A DNA stretch of 64,000 nucleotides from Clostridiaceae bacterium Marseille-Q4149 (GTDB lineage Bacteria; Bacillota; Clostridia; Oscillospirales; Oscillospiraceae): contig CP073691.1 in NCBI GenBank assembly GCA_018228685.1, forward strand, positions 1,674,001 to 1,738,000, written 5' to 3'. The translations under genes and the position numbers were made by a program. Shown piece after piece: positions 17,889-26,597 of the stretch. Numbering within the stretch: position 1 is the first letter of the stretch; the number at the start of each line of letters is the position of its first letter. The notes under the pieces are model-generated. The model did not search any database, was not told the DNA's origin, and worked only from the letters and a program-made list of their open reading frames with translations.

Positions 17889-17997
17889 GAAAAACTCTCC
17901 TTTCTCGCGGAAGGGGGTGGATACCTCTTTTCATCTTCCAGTATAGCTTTCCCGGCCCGCCCCGTCAACCGATGGGGAAAAAATTTACATTTGGGGC

Positions 17998-18026
17998 TTG
18001 ACAACGGGCCGCATTTGTATTATTGT
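17998..18026 (+). promoter_or_regulatory. promoter of the GntR/ABC operon
   Basis: TTGACA (17998-18003) is followed after 17 bp by TATTGT (18021-18026). The region from 18017 to 18032 is built of TATT/TATTAC words that could form the GntR operator. Confidence 0.55.
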
Positions 18027-18064
18027 ATTACTTGCATAAGACATTAACACAAGGAGGCGGGGCC

Positions 18065-18427
18065 ATGGAGTGGCATTTTCGCAACGACCAACCCATCTAT
18101 ACCCAGCTGACCCAGCAGATCACCCTGGCCATTCTGTCGGGCTCCATTCCCAGCGGGGGGAGGCTTCCCACCGTGCGGGAGCTGGCGGCGGACGCGGGGG
18201 TGAACCCCAACACCGTGCAGCGGGCCCTGGCGGAGCTGGAGGGCACCGGCCTGCTGCACACCCAGCGCACGGCAGGGCGCTTTGTCACGGAGGATACCGC
18301 CGTGATCCAGAGCGCCAAGGAGGACCTGGCCCGCAGCCGGACCCGGGAATATCTGGAGTCCATGGCGCAGCTGGGCTATGACCGGCAGCAGGTGAAGGCG
18401 CTGCTGGAGGAATGGAAGGAGGAGTAA
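18065..18427 (+). CDS. GntR-family (YtrA type) transcriptional regulator
   Basis: The ATG at 18065 follows AAGGAGGCGGGGCC. The 120-residue length, with only a short tail after the winged helix, is typical of the YtrA subfamily. The helix-turn-helix is evident in FRNDQPIYTQLTQQITLAIL, SGGRLPTVRELAADAGVNPN and TVQRALAELEGTGLL. YtrA-type regulators usually repress the ABC transporter encoded directly downstream. Here the ATPase gene starts 2 bases after the stop, and the promoter immediately upstream is a likely site of autorepression. Confidence 0.92.
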   Translation: MEWHFRNDQPIYTQLTQQITLAILSGSIPSGGRLPTVRELAADAGVNPNTVQRALAELEGTGLLHTQRTAGRFVTEDTAVIQSAKEDLARSRTREYLESMAQLGYDRQQVKALLEEWKEE

Positions 18428-18428
18428 C

Positions 18429-19130
18429 ATGGCGATTCTGGAATGCAGGGAGCTGACCAAATATTTCGACAGCTCCCTGGCCCTGGACCACGTCAGTCTG
18501 ACGGTGGAGCCCGGGCGCATCGTGGGGCTTTTAGGCCCCAACGGCAGCGGCAAGTCCACCCTGATCAAGCTGGCCAACGGCCTGCTGGTCCCCAGCAGCG
18601 GCGTTGTCACCATCGACGGCCATGCCCCGGGGCCGGAGACCAAGGAGCTGGTGTCCTATCTGCCGGAGCGGACGTATCTGTCCGGGTGGATGAACGTGGT
18701 GCAGCTGCTGGACTTTTTCTGCGATTTCTATCCGGATTTCGACCGGGACGCCGCCGAGCATATGCTGACGGCCCTGGAGATCAGCCCTAAACTGCGGATC
18801 CGGCAGATGAGCAAGGGCACCCGGGAAAAGGTGCAGCTGATCCTGGTCATGAGCCGCCGGGCCCGGCTGTATCTGCTGGATGAGCCCATCGGCGGCGTGG
18901 ACCCCGCCACCCGAGACTATATCATCCACACCATTCTCAGCAATTATAATGAGAATGCCTCCCTGGTGATCTCCACCCACCTGATCGCCGACGTGGAGAA
19001 CGTGCTGGACGACGTGATTTTCATCAACAAGGGCCGCATTCTGCTGCAGCAGTCGGTGGACCAGATCCGCCAGGAAAAGGGCTGCAGCGTGGACGAGCTG
19101 TTCCGGGAGGTGTTCCGCTATGCTGAGTAA
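18429..19130 (+). CDS. ABC transporter ATP-binding protein
   Basis: The 233-residue ATPase has Walker A GLLGPNGSGKSTLIKL, a signature-like RQMSKGTREKVQLIL in place of the canonical LSGGQ, Walker B LYLLDEPIGGVDPATRD and the H-loop STHLIADVE. The degenerate signature and size are usual for ATPases paired with YtrA regulators. The motor should drive the ABC-2 permease encoded next, whose start overlaps this gene by 11 bases. Cytoplasmic, membrane-associated; substrate unknown. Confidence 0.93.
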   Translation: MAILECRELTKYFDSSLALDHVSLTVEPGRIVGLLGPNGSGKSTLIKLANGLLVPSSGVVTIDGHAPGPETKELVSYLPERTYLSGWMNVVQLLDFFCDFYPDFDRDAAEHMLTALEISPKLRIRQMSKGTREKVQLILVMSRRARLYLLDEPIGGVDPATRDYIIHTILSNYNENASLVISTHLIADVENVLDDVIFINKGRILLQQSVDQIRQEKGCSVDELFREVFRYAE

Positions 19131-19923
19131 GCTGCTGAAATACGAGTTCCGGGCCACCGGGCGGATCATGCTGCCGGTGTATGCCCTGCTGCTGGTGTCC
19201 TGCGGGGGCTGCACCCTGTTCGGCAGCCTGCTGGGCCGGTATCCCGAGAGCACGGTGCTGTCCGTCGTCCAGACGGTGTTTGCCACCCTGTTCGGCGTGA
19301 CCACCTTCGGTATGCTGCTGCTGACCCTGGTGCTGATGGTGTACCGGTTCTATAAGAACCTGATGACCGACGAGGGGTATCTGATGTTCACCCTGCCGGT
19401 GAGCCGCAGCCAGCTGATCTGGTCCAAGCTGCTGGTGGCCCTGGTGTGGAGCGTCCTGTCCACAGTGCTGGCGGCGCTGGCGTGGATGGCGGAAATTTCC
19501 GTGGTGGGCCGGGAGAACGTGTTCTCCCTGATCGCCCAGGGGCTGCGGAGCCTGCGGCAGCATCTGTCCGGCAACCTCACCGGCTGCGCCGCGGCCCTGG
19601 TGGTGCTGTGCCTGGTGTCCTGCCTGGTGTCATTCCTGAAGTTCTACGCCGCCATCTCCCTGGGCCACAGCTTCTCCAACCACAAGGTCCTGCTGTCGGT
19701 GGTGTTTTACATCGGCTTCGGCATCGTCACCCAGACCATCGGGTCCATTTTCGCCTCGGTGGGCATTCAGATCAATATCAACCCTGACCTCTGGACCAAC
19801 CTGCCGGTGGTGCAGGTGTTCAGCTCCCTGGCGTGGGCGGCGGCGGGGGTGTCCGCCCTGCTGGGGGCGGCGTACTACATGCTGACCCTGCTGATGCTGA
19901 AAAAGCGGCTGAATCTGCAATAA
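19120..19923 (+). CDS. ABC-2 type permease
   Basis: The 267-residue protein has six hydrophobic helices, starting with MLSKLLKYEFRATGRIMLPV, a common opening of ABC-2 permeases, and includes FTLPVSRSQLIWSKLLVAL, the usual cytoplasmic loop motif. It overlaps the ATPase gene by 11 bases, so translation is coupled. With the GntR-type regulator the three genes form a small self-regulated exporter operon, a type often linked to cell-envelope stress or peptide antibiotics in Firmicutes. Substrate not predictable. Confidence 0.88.
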   Translation: MLSKLLKYEFRATGRIMLPVYALLLVSCGGCTLFGSLLGRYPESTVLSVVQTVFATLFGVTTFGMLLLTLVLMVYRFYKNLMTDEGYLMFTLPVSRSQLIWSKLLVALVWSVLSTVLAALAWMAEISVVGRENVFSLIAQGLRSLRQHLSGNLTGCAAALVVLCLVSCLVSFLKFYAAISLGHSFSNHKVLLSVVFYIGFGIVTQTIGSIFASVGIQININPDLWTNLPVVQVFSSLAWAAAGVSALLGAAYYMLTLLMLKKRLNLQ

Positions 19924-19935
19924 TTCCCGGCGGCA

Positions 19936-19981
19936 CTGCCTCCGGTTCTGTCAAAACGACAGGGCCGGAGGCGGTTTTTTT
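19936..19981 (+). terminator. Rho-independent terminator
   Basis: An imperfect stem whose core is gcctccgg and ccggaggc, with additional pairing of tctgtc and gacag around AAAAC, is followed directly by seven T. Confidence 0.85.
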
Positions 19982-20021
19982 GTGGGGTCCCACAAGGTTT
20001 GGTTCCCGCCGGAAATCACCG

Positions 20022-20050
20022 TTGACAAACCGGCCCGACACTGCCATAAT
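20022..20050 (+). promoter_or_regulatory. promoter of buk-iorAB
   Basis: TTGACA (20022-20027) and CATAAT (20045-20050) are 17 bp apart, about 50 bases ahead of the buk start codon. Confidence 0.65.
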
Positions 20051-20104
20051 GGAACTGTTCATTAAGTTATTCGGTGAAATTCTCATACAGAGAGGAGCCT
20101 GCCC

Positions 20105-21160
20105 ATGAAGGTATTAGTCATCAACCCCGGCGCCACCAGCACCAAGGTGGCCGTTTTCGACGAGGAGACGCAGGTTTATAAGACCACCGTGGACCACTCC
20201 CCCCAGGAGCTGGACCGCTTCGACCGGGTCATCGACCAGGCGGATTACCGCCAGCAGGCCATTCTGGACGCCGTGGCGCAGAGCGGATTCCGCCTGTCGG
20301 ACTTCGACGCGGTGTGCGGCCGGGGCGGCCTGTACCGGCCCATCCCCTCCGGCACCTACGCCGTCAACGACCGGGTCATGCACGACGTGGAGACCGCCCC
20401 CTATGGCGAGCATCCCTCCAACCTGGGGGCGTATCTGGCCCGGCGCATCGGCGACATGGTGGGCGTTCCCGCCTTTTTCGTGGACCCGGTGTGCGTGGAT
20501 GAGCTGACGGAGGTGGCCCACTACACGGGCTTTGCCCCCTTCCGCCGCCTGAGCCAGTTCCACGCCCTGAACCAGAAGTCCATCGGCCGGAAGGCTGCGG
20601 CGGCCCTGGGCAAGCCCTATGAGGAGGCGGACCTGATCGTCTGCCACCTGGGCGGCGGCGTGTCCGTGGCGGCCCACCACAACGGCCGCATCGTGGATCT
20701 GTTCAACGTCAAGGACGAGGGCTCCATGGGCATGGACCGGGCCGGAGGCCTGCCGGTGAACCAGCTCATCAACTTCTGCTTCTCCGGCAGGAGCCAGGAC
20801 GAGGTGAAGAAAATCCTGGGCCGCCAGGCCGGAATGTTCTCCTATCTGGGCACCACGGACTTCCGGGTCATCTGCGCCAGGGTGAAGGAGGGGGACCCCA
20901 AGTTCACGGAGGCCTATCAGGCCCTGGTATACCAGCTGGCCAAGGACATCGGCGCCATGGCGGCGGTACTGCATTTCCATGTGGACGCCATCGCCTATAC
21001 CGGCGGCATGGCCTATGAGCAGTCCTTCTGCGACGATATCACCGCCTATGTGGGGGGTCTTGCCCCGGTGCTGCGCTTCCCCGGTGAGGAGGAAATGCGC
21101 TCCCTGGCAGAGGGCGCCCTGCGGGTGCTCCACGGCCAGGCCAAGCCCCGGGAATATTGA
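20105..21160 (+). CDS. buk: butyrate kinase
   Basis: The 351-residue protein has the acetate/butyrate kinase fold. The phosphate-binding blocks are VLVINPGATSTKVAVFDEE at the N-terminus, VCGRGGLYRPIPSGTYAVN, VCHLGGGVSVAAHHNGRIVD and GGMAYEQSFC near the end. It interconverts butyryl phosphate and butyrate with ATP, or acts on branched acyl phosphates. The genes that follow encode indolepyruvate:ferredoxin oxidoreductase, which makes aryl-acyl-CoA. The set therefore suggests ATP formation from amino-acid-derived acyl-CoA rather than classic butyrate fermentation. No phosphotransbutyrylase is present here. Confidence 0.93.
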   Translation: MKVLVINPGATSTKVAVFDEETQVYKTTVDHSPQELDRFDRVIDQADYRQQAILDAVAQSGFRLSDFDAVCGRGGLYRPIPSGTYAVNDRVMHDVETAPYGEHPSNLGAYLARRIGDMVGVPAFFVDPVCVDELTEVAHYTGFAPFRRLSQFHALNQKSIGRKAAAALGKPYEEADLIVCHLGGGVSVAAHHNGRIVDLFNVKDEGSMGMDRAGGLPVNQLINFCFSGRSQDEVKKILGRQAGMFSYLGTTDFRVICARVKEGDPKFTEAYQALVYQLAKDIGAMAAVLHFHVDAIAYTGGMAYEQSFCDDITAYVGGLAPVLRFPGEEEMRSLAEGALRVLHGQAKPREY

Positions 21161-21201
21161 TACAAGAGAAAAAACAGCGTATAGAAAGGAAGGAGATCAC
21201 C

Positions 21202-22974
21202 ATGAAGCATCTGATGTCCGGCAACGAGGCCACCGCACGGGGCGTCTATGAGGCCGGGATCAAAATCTGTTCCGCCTACCCCGGCACCCCCAGCACGGAA
21301 ATTCTGGAAAATCTGCCCCAGTATAAGGACGACGTATACTGCGAGTGGGCCCCCAACGAGAAGGTGGCCACCGAGGTGGCCTACGGCGCGTCCATCGCCG
21401 GTTCCCGGTCCTTCTGCACCATGAAGATGGTGGGCCTGAACGTGGCCGCCGACCCCCTGTTCACCGCCGGTTACATGGGCGTGGGCGGGGCGTTCATCGT
21501 GGTCACCGCCGACGATCCCAGCTGCCATTCCTCCCAGAACGAGCAGGACAACCGCCACTATGCCCGGGCCGCCAAGATCGCCATGGTGGAGCCCAGCGAC
21601 GCCCAGGAGTGCAAGGACTTCGTGGCCCTGGCCTGCGAGGTGTCCGAGCTGTTCGACACGCCGGTGCTGTACCGCACCACCACCCGGGTCTGCCACTCCA
21701 AGGGCCTGGTGGAGTTCGGGGAGCGCCGGGAGCACACCCACGCCCCCTATGCCCGCAACGTCCGCAAGTTCGTGTGCACCCCGGCCCATGCCTATGCCAA
21801 CCATCCCATCGTAGAGGAGCGCCTGAAGAAGCTGGAGGAATACGGCTGCACCCGTGCCCTGGAAAACGGCCTGAACCGTCTGGAAATGGGCGACGGCAAG
21901 GTGGGCGTGGTCACCTCCTCCATCGCCTATGAATACGCAAAGGAAGTGTTCCCGGAGGGGACCTCCTTCCTGAAGCTGGGCCTGACCTTCCCCCTGCCCA
22001 TGGACCTGATCCGGGACTTTGCCTCCCGGGTGGAGAAGCTCTACGTCATCGAGGAGCTGGAGCCGTTTATGGAGGACCAGATCAAGGCCGCCGGCATCCC
22101 CTGCGTGGGCAAGGAGCTTACCGGCCCCCTGTACGAGCTGAACACCCAGCTTCTGCGGGAGCGGGTCCTGGGCCGGAAGGCGGACTTCCGCACCGTGGAT
22201 GTGACCCCGGCCAAGCGGCCCCCGGCCCTGTGTCCCGGCTGCCCCCACCGCGGCTTCTTCTATACCCTGTCCCGGAACAAGAACTATGTGGTCACCGGCG
22301 ACATCGGCTGCTATACCCTGGGCTGCGCCGAGCCCCTGAACTGCATGGACTCCGTAGTGTGCATGGGCGCGGGCTTCTCCGCCGGTATGGGCATCGCCAA
22401 GAGCTTTGAAAAAGAGGGCGTCACCGGCAAGGTGGTGTTCGGCGTGGTGGGCGACTCCACCTTCTTCCACAGCGGCATGACCGGCGCGGCGGAGATCGTC
22501 TATAACAAGGGACGGATGATCCCCTGCGTGCTGGACAACCGCATCACTGGCATGACCGGCCACCAGGATAACCCCGGCACGGGCTATACCCTCCAGGGGG
22601 ACCCCACCGCCCTGCTCAGCGTGGAGAAGATCCTCACCGCCCTGGGCTTTGCCCCGGTGCTGACGGTGGACCCCCAGGACCTGAAGGCCATGAAGGCCGC
22701 CGTGGACCAGGCGGTGTCCGCCCTGGACGCCGGACAGCAGCCCGCCATCGTCACCCGCCGTCCCTGCCTGCTGATCAAGCGGGATAAGTTCCGCAAGGGC
22801 ATGTGCCATGTAAACGCCGAGAAGTGCCGGGGCTGCCGCAGCTGTCTGCGGGTGGGCTGCCCCGCCATCTCCATGGAAAACGGCAAGGCCGTCATCGACC
22901 GCACCCAGTGCGTGGGCTGCACCGTCTGCGCCCAGGTCTGCCCCTTCGACGCCATCGAAAAGGAGGAAAACTGA
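21202..22974 (+). CDS. iorA: indolepyruvate ferredoxin oxidoreductase, alpha subunit
   Basis: The ATG at 21202 follows AAGGAAGGAGATCACC. The 590-residue protein has an N-terminal pyrimidine-binding domain (MSGNEATARGVYEAGIKICS, YPGTPSTEI), the thiamine diphosphate domain (CPGCPHRGFFY, GDIGCYTLG, GDSTFFHSGMTG) and a C-terminal two-cluster ferredoxin domain (CRGCRSCLRVGC and CVGCTVCAQVCPFDA). The enzyme oxidises aryl-pyruvates to aryl-acetyl-CoA and reduces ferredoxin during amino-acid fermentation. It lies 41 bases after buk and 1 base before iorB. Confidence 0.95.
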   Translation: MKHLMSGNEATARGVYEAGIKICSAYPGTPSTEILENLPQYKDDVYCEWAPNEKVATEVAYGASIAGSRSFCTMKMVGLNVAADPLFTAGYMGVGGAFIVVTADDPSCHSSQNEQDNRHYARAAKIAMVEPSDAQECKDFVALACEVSELFDTPVLYRTTTRVCHSKGLVEFGERREHTHAPYARNVRKFVCTPAHAYANHPIVEERLKKLEEYGCTRALENGLNRLEMGDGKVGVVTSSIAYEYAKEVFPEGTSFLKLGLTFPLPMDLIRDFASRVEKLYVIEELEPFMEDQIKAAGIPCVGKELTGPLYELNTQLLRERVLGRKADFRTVDVTPAKRPPALCPGCPHRGFFYTLSRNKNYVVTGDIGCYTLGCAEPLNCMDSVVCMGAGFSAGMGIAKSFEKEGVTGKVVFGVVGDSTFFHSGMTGAAEIVYNKGRMIPCVLDNRITGMTGHQDNPGTGYTLQGDPTALLSVEKILTALGFAPVLTVDPQDLKAMKAAVDQAVSALDAGQQPAIVTRRPCLLIKRDKFRKGMCHVNAEKCRGCRSCLRVGCPAISMENGKAVIDRTQCVGCTVCAQVCPFDAIEKEEN

Positions 22975-22975
22975 T

Positions 22976-23563
22976 ATGTCCAACGTGAAAAGCGCCCTGT
23001 TGGTGGGCGTGGGCGGTCAGGGCGCCATCCTGATCTCCCGGATCATGTCCAACGGCTTCATGCAGGCCGGATACGACGTGAAGCAGAGCGAGGTACACGG
23101 CATGGCCCAGCGGGGCGGCTCCGTGTCCACCCAGGTCCGCTGGGGCGACAAGGTCTACGGCCCCGTGTTCGGCAAGGGCGAGGCGGACATCATGGTGGCC
23201 CTGGAAAAAATGGAGGCCGTCCGCTATGCCGAGTTTCTCAAGCCCGACGGCGTGGCCGTGATCAACGACTATGCCATCAAGTCCACCACCATCGCCTCCG
23301 GGGCCGAGACCTATCCCCAGGGCTGCATCGAGGCCATGGAGAAGGTGTTCCGTACCATCGCCGTCCCCGCCAGCGAGATCGCCCTGGACCTGGGCAACGC
23401 CAAGTGCATGAACGTGGTGCTTTTCGGCGCCATGTGCGACAGCCTGGGCTGTCCCCAGATCGACTGGGAGCAGGTGGTGGCCGACACCGTCCCCGAAAAG
23501 GTGAAGGAACTGAACATCCGGGCCTTCCGGGCCGGACGGGAGGCCGCACAGAAGTGCCGGTAA
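22976..23563 (+). CDS. iorB: indolepyruvate oxidoreductase, beta subunit
   Basis: The 195-residue protein opens with KSALLVGVGGQGAILISRIM, the gamma/beta domain signature of 2-oxoacid:ferredoxin oxidoreductases. It then has VHGMAQRGGSVSTQVRWGD, which is typical of IorB. It assembles with IorA. The gene follows iorA by one base and is the last clearly chromosomal gene before the island. Confidence 0.95.
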   Translation: MSNVKSALLVGVGGQGAILISRIMSNGFMQAGYDVKQSEVHGMAQRGGSVSTQVRWGDKVYGPVFGKGEADIMVALEKMEAVRYAEFLKPDGVAVINDYAIKSTTIASGAETYPQGCIEAMEKVFRTIAVPASEIALDLGNAKCMNVVLFGAMCDSLGCPQIDWEQVVADTVPEKVKELNIRAFRAGREAAQKCR

Positions 23564-23776
23564 ATAAGTGATACAGAAAAGACGGGCAGGGCCAAGGGCG
23601 ACTCCTCATAAGGACATCTTGAAAACACCAGATTAAACCGATTGAGAGAATCTCTTGGTGTCGACCAAACGGGAATAGCCATCAACCATTTCATCGTGGT
23701 TGGTGGCTATTCCTGTTTAAAGGTATATTCATGTTGAAATCCGAACCGGAATCTTTGTAAAATTCCCTACCGCTCT
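23564..23776. other. left boundary region of the island, with hairpin
   Basis: About 210 bases without a gene separate iorB from vanT. The arms ggaatagccatcaacc (23672-23687) and ggttggtggctattcc (23698-23713), one mismatch, form a strong stem followed on the plus strand by TGTTTAA. It probably terminates transcription from one or both sides. This is where chromosomal gene order gives way to resistance and mobility genes, so an attachment site may lie here, but I see no clear repeat of it within the window. Confidence 0.45.
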
Positions 23777-25858
23777 TTAACCAGAAACAATGGGTAACCG
23801 CATGCCTAACCGGGAGAGCAGTTCGTTGGTAATCGTCCCACAGCATGCGGCCAGTTCCTCTGCCCGAATCACCTGACCGCCATCCCGGCCGATAATAGTC
23901 ACTGTATCGTCAGGAGCGACCTCCGAAAGATCGCTGACGTCCACCAGCAACTGGTCCATGCACATCCACCCCACCATAGGACAACGCCGGCCCTGAATCA
24001 GCACCTGGCCGCCCCGCTGAGGCAGATCCCGGGGCAGACCGTCCGCGTAGCCGATGGTGACCACCGTCAGTTTGGTTTCTTGCTCTGCCTGAAAGACCCG
24101 CCCGTACCCGGCGCTCTCTCCGGCTTGTACAGTGCGGATACTGGCCACTCTGGCCCGGAGAGACAGAACCGGCCGCAGGTCAAGGCTTCGCTGAACAGGC
24201 GCATCATCGCTTCGAACTCCATAGAGTGCGATTCCAGCCCGGACATAGTCACAGGGCTGAGCTGGGAGGTTCCAAAGTCCATAGCTGGACTGGATATGAA
24301 CTTTGCCGGGATCATATCCGGCAGTTCGGAGCCAGGCCACCGTATCATAGAACAAGGTCAGCTGCTCCTGGGTGTAGGCAACATCTTCGGCTTCCAGGCT
24401 GTCCGAGACGTATAGATGAGAAAAGACACCGTCCACTACCAGGTTTGGAAGCCGGAATGCCTCCAGGATCTCCTTCCGGTTTTCCGCCAGGATGCCCAGC
24501 CGGTGCATCCCCGTGTCCAGGGCCAGATGGACATGGACACGCCGCCCTCTGGCTGCCAAGGCCCGCCCGTGGTCAATATCCGCCACCGTCTGGGTCAGAT
24601 GCCATCGTGTCAAGAGCGGAGCTTCCTCCGGGGAGGTATAACCTAAGATCAAGATCGTCCCCCGGATGCCCGCCTTTCGCAGAGCAATCCCCTCGGCCAG
24701 GCAGGCCACGGCAAAGGCCCGGACGCCCGCTCGCTGTAAGGTGCGGGCGGTCACTGCCCCGCCGTGACCGTAGGCCTCCGCCTTTACCACCGCCATCAGC
24801 TCTGTCCCCGGGGCCAATGTGTTCCGCAGCACCTGGGCGTTGTGCCCAAGGGCCGCCAGATCCACCTCCCGCCAGGCCCGAGCGGTGGGGCTGGGCTTCT
24901 TTTGAAGCCTCAGCAGGCAAGGGGCGGAGAGCAGCGCACTGAGCGCCAGCACCACAATAAAATGGAGAACACTGTTTTCAATGAGCATTTCTCCCAGTCC
25001 CAGTAGCTTTGCCGCTCCCCGGACCAGTACGATGCAGAGGGGATGGAGCACATACATGGCTGTGGAAAATTCCCGGACTTTCCTGGACTCGCCCTTGTTT
25101 CCGCCCAGCAGCAGAGAAAAAAGGCATACTATGCACAGGGGGAGGGCGAGGTACATGCTGTCGTGGCGCTGGACATCCATGCGATGGAGCCACAGCCCCT
25201 CGGCGCTCATGGCTGCCAGAGAGAGGAAGAAGCCCGCCAGAGACAGCTTTTGGTTCCACCGCCTTCCGGCGGCCCCAAGCAGAAGGAACAGTGGCGCGAA
25301 GAACAGGCCATTGCGGGTATAGCCGCACAGTGTAAAAATGCCGTCGTAAAGGGTCCGAAGCAGCGGGATCTGGGAAACCAGTCCATAGTAACTGTCCCCG
25401 CCCAGACCGATGAGATAGAGTAGCGCCGCCACAGGCAGAGCCACCCGCAGGCCCAGCCGGCTGAGCCACCGGGCGATGACGATGCCCAGAATGGTCGCCG
25501 GGAAATACCACAGGTGGTAGAAGGTGCCGTCCACCAGCAGTTTCCGCAAAACATCCGCCGGACCGGTGAAGCTGCCGGCATAGAGATTCACTGGCAGATA
25601 CAAAAGGATGCAGACGCCGTAGAGCAGGCAGAGCTTTTTCAGCTGCCGCCCCACACCAGCCCAGTGATTCCGGCTCAGAAAGTACCCAGTGGTCATCAGA
25701 AAGAATGGGACTGCCACCCGGGCCAGTACCCGGGTAAGCCAGAAATCAGCCATGGCAGACACATCCGCCAGGGGCGAGGTGTGGTTTATCACCACCAGCA
25801 GGACTGCCGCCAGACGAAAGAGGTCCAAAGTCGGGACGGTTTTCTTAGCCGTTCTCAT
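23777..25858 (-). CDS. vanT: VanT-type membrane-bound serine racemase
   Basis: The 693-residue protein has two parts, as in VanT of the VanC and VanG types. Residues 1-320 form an acyltransferase-3-like membrane domain with about ten helices (VPTLDLFRLAAVLLVVINHT, GYFLSRNHW). Residues 330-693 are an alanine racemase-like PLP domain, with the cofactor lysine in VVKAEAYGHG, then VHIQSSYGLWN, YVRAGIALYGV, VTIGYADGLPRDLP and GWMCMDQLLVDVSD. It should racemise L-serine, probably taken up by the membrane part, into D-serine for the ligase. It is the last gene of the leftward operon and overlaps vanXY by 14 bases. Confidence 0.92.
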   Translation of the reverse strand: MRTAKKTVPTLDLFRLAAVLLVVINHTSPLADVSAMADFWLTRVLARVAVPFFLMTTGYFLSRNHWAGVGRQLKKLCLLYGVCILLYLPVNLYAGSFTGPADVLRKLLVDGTFYHLWYFPATILGIVIARWLSRLGLRVALPVAALLYLIGLGGDSYYGLVSQIPLLRTLYDGIFTLCGYTRNGLFFAPLFLLLGAAGRRWNQKLSLAGFFLSLAAMSAEGLWLHRMDVQRHDSMYLALPLCIVCLFSLLLGGNKGESRKVREFSTAMYVLHPLCIVLVRGAAKLLGLGEMLIENSVLHFIVVLALSALLSAPCLLRLQKKPSPTARAWREVDLAALGHNAQVLRNTLAPGTELMAVVKAEAYGHGGAVTARTLQRAGVRAFAVACLAEGIALRKAGIRGTILILGYTSPEEAPLLTRWHLTQTVADIDHGRALAARGRRVHVHLALDTGMHRLGILAENRKEILEAFRLPNLVVDGVFSHLYVSDSLEAEDVAYTQEQLTLFYDTVAWLRTAGYDPGKVHIQSSYGLWNLPAQPCDYVRAGIALYGVRSDDAPVQRSLDLRPVLSLRARVASIRTVQAGESAGYGRVFQAEQETKLTVVTIGYADGLPRDLPQRGGQVLIQGRRCPMVGWMCMDQLLVDVSDLSEVAPDDTVTIIGRDGGQVIRAEELAACCGTITNELLSRLGMRLPIVSG

Positions 25859-26597
25859 GGGTATCCCCCCACCATGTCAGGATAAATCCCTCCACATTGT
25901 CGCCGGATATCTGGCAGCAGCCCTCCGGCACTTCCACCTCTGTGACGGCTCCGGCGGCGGGCACATAGAACACCTGGGCCATACGGCCGTTTTCCAGAGC
26001 AACGCTCCGGGGACCCTGCCGCAAAAAGTCCCGGTACTCCTCCAGACACAGCCCGTTGGTTTCCATCAGCTGGGCGTGGGGCGCCCCCACATAGCGGAAG
26101 TGCCACGGCTCAGCCGAGATCCCGGTGACTTCCTCCTTGCCCCGCTGGTAGCGTTCGATAAAGCCGTACCGGGCCGCCAGACGCCTAAATCTTCCGCAGA
26201 CGCCGTCATAGGGAAAGGCAGGCCGGATGAAGTCGATGTATCCGGCAGCCTTTCCCAGGTCGATGGCGAGGCCGGTCTGATGCTCACTGCATCCTGGAAG
26301 GGCCACATACTGGCGGGTAAATGTCTCCCCATGCTCCGCCATGGAGTCGTCCCAGATCCGCTGCTGTTCCTGCTGGCTCCGCCAGCCGGACACCGGCACG
26401 ATCTCCCGCTGTCCCCCCGCCTTTTGGATACAGGCAGACAGTAGCTGCCGTGCCCGGCTTTCAAGAAGAATGTCGGGGTGGTGCGGGTCCACCGAGGTCA
26501 GCGCAGATCGCTCTTTTTCATGCAGGGGATGCGCCCGGTTGACCAGGACCAGCGGCCCCTGAAAAATCTGCTCCCGGGGAATCGACACGGTTCTCAT
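25845..26597 (-). CDS. vanXY: VanXY-type D,D-dipeptidase/carboxypeptidase
   Basis: The 250-residue zinc peptidase of the VanY family has the metal-binding motif SEHQTGLAIDLG (His and Asp ligands) and the catalytic ExxH motif in EPWHFRYVG. The upstream SGWRSQQEQQRIW is the usual substrate loop. There is no signal peptide, as expected of VanXY enzymes that act in the cytoplasm. It removes the D-Ala-D-Ala dipeptide and the terminal D-Ala of precursors so that D-Ser-ending precursors dominate. It overlaps vanG by 4 bases and vanT by 14, a tightly coupled operon. Confidence 0.9.
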   Translation of the reverse strand: MRTVSIPREQIFQGPLVLVNRAHPLHEKERSALTSVDPHHPDILLESRARQLLSACIQKAGGQREIVPVSGWRSQQEQQRIWDDSMAEHGETFTRQYVALPGCSEHQTGLAIDLGKAAGYIDFIRPAFPYDGVCGRFRRLAARYGFIERYQRGKEEVTGISAEPWHFRYVGAPHAQLMETNGLCLEEYRDFLRQGPRSVALENGRMAQVFYVPAAGAVTEVEVPEGCCQISGDNVEGFILTWWGDTHENG